From: Taudactylus pleione
Taxonomy: Eukaryota > Chordata > Amphibia > Anura > Myobatrachidae
DNA length: 64,000 bases
Reading direction: 5' to 3'
Assembly (NCBI GenBank): GCA_031769625.1
Contig: JAUIMM010001600.1
Location: 335,501-399,500, forward strand
Of the stretch, positions 61,610 to 64,000 are shown in pieces. Under the pieces are notes generated by a model. That model was not told where the DNA came from. It did not search any database and saw nothing but the letters and a program-made list of their open reading frames with translations. A program made the position numbers and the translations under genes. Position 1 is the first letter of the stretch. Each line of letters opens with the position of its first letter.

Positions 61610-62416
61610 TGTTACAAGTATTAATGAAAGTGAGTGTGTCACCTACATACAGTGGAGACAGACATTTTGTTTGCTGGGCTGATATAATCATGAGTGTGCA
61701 GCCTATCAATTCACAAGGAACTAGTAACATCACCGAGGAGTGAGGCACAAACATGCCTCAGTGAGGTTCCTACTAAAAAGGACTGGCTGTTTATTGGGTC
61801 AGCCCACAAAACTGGCTGCTCACATGCCTACCGGTGACAGGTAACTTCCCCCGTGCTGGTGCTGACCACATCCTGAGCACGTGCTCCTGCAGGCAGGGAA
61901 TGCAGAGAGCGGCACAGGGAACAGGCCCAGGCACCGGGTATTACAGCGCTGGCAGCAGGACTGGTGCCAACAACATTTGGCTGAAGAAAGCAGCTTAATG
62001 TCAGGACGGTAGATGAACTATGCTGCGTAATAAGAGTTGCTGTAACCGTACTGATGCAGCCATCACACATGGAGCGGTCACCCTGCGGCAAAGGCGCCAG
62101 GTGAGATATAAATGATGGCGGCTTATTGTCAGGCCTGGGAAAAGGTGCAAGAATTGAGCTTTCCAGTAAAACGTTACACGTAACGCGTGACCGCCATGTG
62201 ACTCGTTAAGACATCTTTTCGTGCAAATTTTACCTTCAAATGCATCTTATGCGTCGATGCGAATAGGACGCCGAAGCTTCTGCTGATTACAATGATATAT
62301 GACATGCCGATATTCTGTGTGTATAGGCAGGTGTATCTGCATGCTAAACTTAATGATGACGGCCACACACAGCGCTGTGTACCAGCGAGGTGAGCGCGGT
62401 ATCACGCTCTGTTGGA
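61610..62416. other. Unique DNA between the Tc1-like element and the right-edge array
   Basis: No gene is supported. Open frames of 60-87 codons on the minus strand show no known domain or splice context. Confidence 0.6.
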
Positions 62417-64000
62417 AAACCATAAGCAGGGGGCGAGGAAGGGTCTCCTACATTACACAGCAGCACCCAGGCTGCCAGCACTTTGTGTATGGGGCAAACC
62501 ATAAGAAGGGAGCGAGGAAGGGTCTCCTACATTACACAGCCAACAGCAGCACCCAGGCTGCCAGCACTTTGTGTATGGGGCAAACCATAAGCAGGGGGCG
62601 AGGAAGGGTCTCCTACATTACACAGCAGCACCCAGGCTGCCAGCACTTTGTGTATGGGACAAACCATAAGAAGGGGAGCGAGGAAGGGTCTCCTACATTA
62701 CACAGCAGCACCCAGGCTGCCAGCACTTTGTGTATGGGACAAACCATAAGCAGGGGGCGAGGAAGGGTCTCCTACATTACACAGCCAACAGCAGCACCCA
62801 GGCTGCCAGCACTTTGTGTATGGGGCAAACCATAAGCAGGGGAACGAGGAAGGGTCTCCTACATTACACAGCAGCACCCAGGCTGCCAGCACTTTGTGTA
62901 TGGGACAAACCATAAGAAGGGGAACGAGGAAGGGTCTCCTACATTACACAGCCAACAGCAGCACTCAGGCTGCCAGCACTTTGTGTATGGGACAAACCAT
63001 AAGCAGGGGTGCGAGGAAGGGTCTCCTACATTACACAGCCAACAGCAGCACCCAGGCTGCCAGCACTTTGTGTATGGGACAAACCATAAGCAGGGGGCGA
63101 GGAAGGGTCTCCTACATTACACAGCAGCACTCAGGCTGCCAGCACTTAGTGTATGGGACAAACCATAAGCAGGGGTGCGAGGAAGGGTCTCCTATATTAC
63201 ACAGCAGCACCCAGGCTGCCAGCACTTTGTGTACGGGACAAACCATAAGCAGGGGGCGAGGAAGGGTCTCCTACATTACACAGCCAACAGCAGCACCCAG
63301 GCTGCCAGCACTTTGTATACGGGACAAACCATAAGCAGGGGAGCGAGGAAGGGCCTCCTACATTACACAGCCAACAGCAGCACCCAGGCCGCCAGCACTT
63401 TGTGTATGGGACAAACCATAAGCAGGGGAACGAGGAAGGGTCTCCTACATTACACAGCCAACAGCAGCACCCAGGCCGCCAGCACTTTGTGTATGGGACA
63501 AACCATAAGCAGGGGTGCGAGGAAGGGTCTCCTACATTACACAGCCAACAGCAGCACCCAGGCCGCCAGCACTTTGTGTATGGGACAAACCATAAGCAGG
63601 GGAACGAGGAAGGGTCTCCTACATTACACAGCCAACAGCAGCACCCAGGCTGCCAGCACTTTGTGTATGGGGCAAACCATAAGCAGGGGGGGAGGAAGGG
63701 TCTCCTACATTACACAGCAGCACCCAGGCTGCCAGCACTTTGTGTATGGGGCAAACCATAAGCAGGGGGCGAGGAAGGGTCTCCTACATTACACAGCCAA
63801 CAGCAGCACCCAGCCTGCCAGCACTTTGTGTATGGGACAAACCATAAGCAGGGGAACGAGGAAGGGTCTCCTACATTACACAGCCAACAGCAGCACCCAG
63901 GCTGCCAGCACTTTGTGTATGGGGCAAACCATAAGCAGGGGGCGAGGAAGGGTCTCCTACATTACACAGCACCACCCAGGCTGCCAGCACTTTGTGTATG
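62417..64000. repeat. ~80/89-bp minisatellite array at the right edge
   Basis: About 19 tandem copies of a unit starting AAACCATAAGCAGGGGGCGA and ending TTTGTGTATGGGAC, cut by the window end. Units come in a short form (ACACAGCAGCACCC) and a form 9 bp longer (ACACAGCCAACAGCAGC), in irregular alternation. A one- or two-base variation occurs at GGGGGCGAGG / GGGGAACGAGG / GGGGTGCGAGG. The open frames of 60-178 codons are caused by the repeat, not by a gene. Confidence 0.95.

Noticed and set aside
62299..63761. Plus-strand open frames of 60-178 codons at the right edge
   Set aside because: They are translations of the 80/89-bp repeat with frame changes due to unit-length variation.

Overview
The window looks like eukaryotic, almost certainly vertebrate, and most probably anuran amphibian DNA. 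The reasons are spliced exons of an actin-binding protein gene, a decayed DIRS-type tyrosine-recombinase retrotransposon, a decayed Tc1/mariner element with long inverted repeats, a small foldback element, and extreme tandem-repeat content. No prokaryotic gene, operon, CRISPR array or functional RNA gene was seen. By my tally about 80% of the window is tandem repeat in eight arrays with unrelated units: 50, 25, 35, 58, 38, ~28, 82 and ~80/89 bp.

Layout. 1-36,996 is a single array of a 50-bp bipartite (20+30) unit with mosaic, multi-kilobase higher-order duplications, and it runs off the left edge. A short unique spacer (36,997-37,169) is followed by a 25-bp array (37,170-38,640) that abuts a 35-bp array (38,641-42,236). 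42,237-43,692 is unique DNA holding the 3' end of a minus-strand gene: three AATAAA signals, a 3' UTR and the last coding exon. The last intron of that gene holds a 58-bp array (43,693-45,690). The penultimate exon is at 47,068-47,225. Above it lie a 38-bp array (47,341-52,533), small repeat-like sequences, a telomere-like CCTAACCCTAACC stretch, a broken DIRS element (about 53,750-58,740, minus strand), a ~28-bp array (58,741-59,445), a dead Tc1-like element (59,758-61,607) and an ~80/89-bp array (62,417 to the right edge).

The one host gene I can support is coactosin-like (ADF-homology fold). Its two exons join in frame, have good splice sites, and cover the second half of the protein. Upstream exons were not found up to 64,000, so the intron above 47,225 is probably more than 16 kb and filled with the repeats and transposons listed. 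None of the long apparent open frames in the tandem arrays is believable as a gene. The open frames inside DIRS and Tc1 are fragments of dead elements.

The least expected structures are: the tandem 5.95-kb higher-order duplication in the 50-bp array; a 37-bp segment that keeps the same orientation in both arms of the otherwise inverted Tc1 terminal repeats; an 82-bp tandem expansion inside the Tc1 transposase; a foldback element sitting at an apparent deletion in DIRS; and an 18-nt exact match to the 5' end of tRNA-Glu with a complementary 3' arm.
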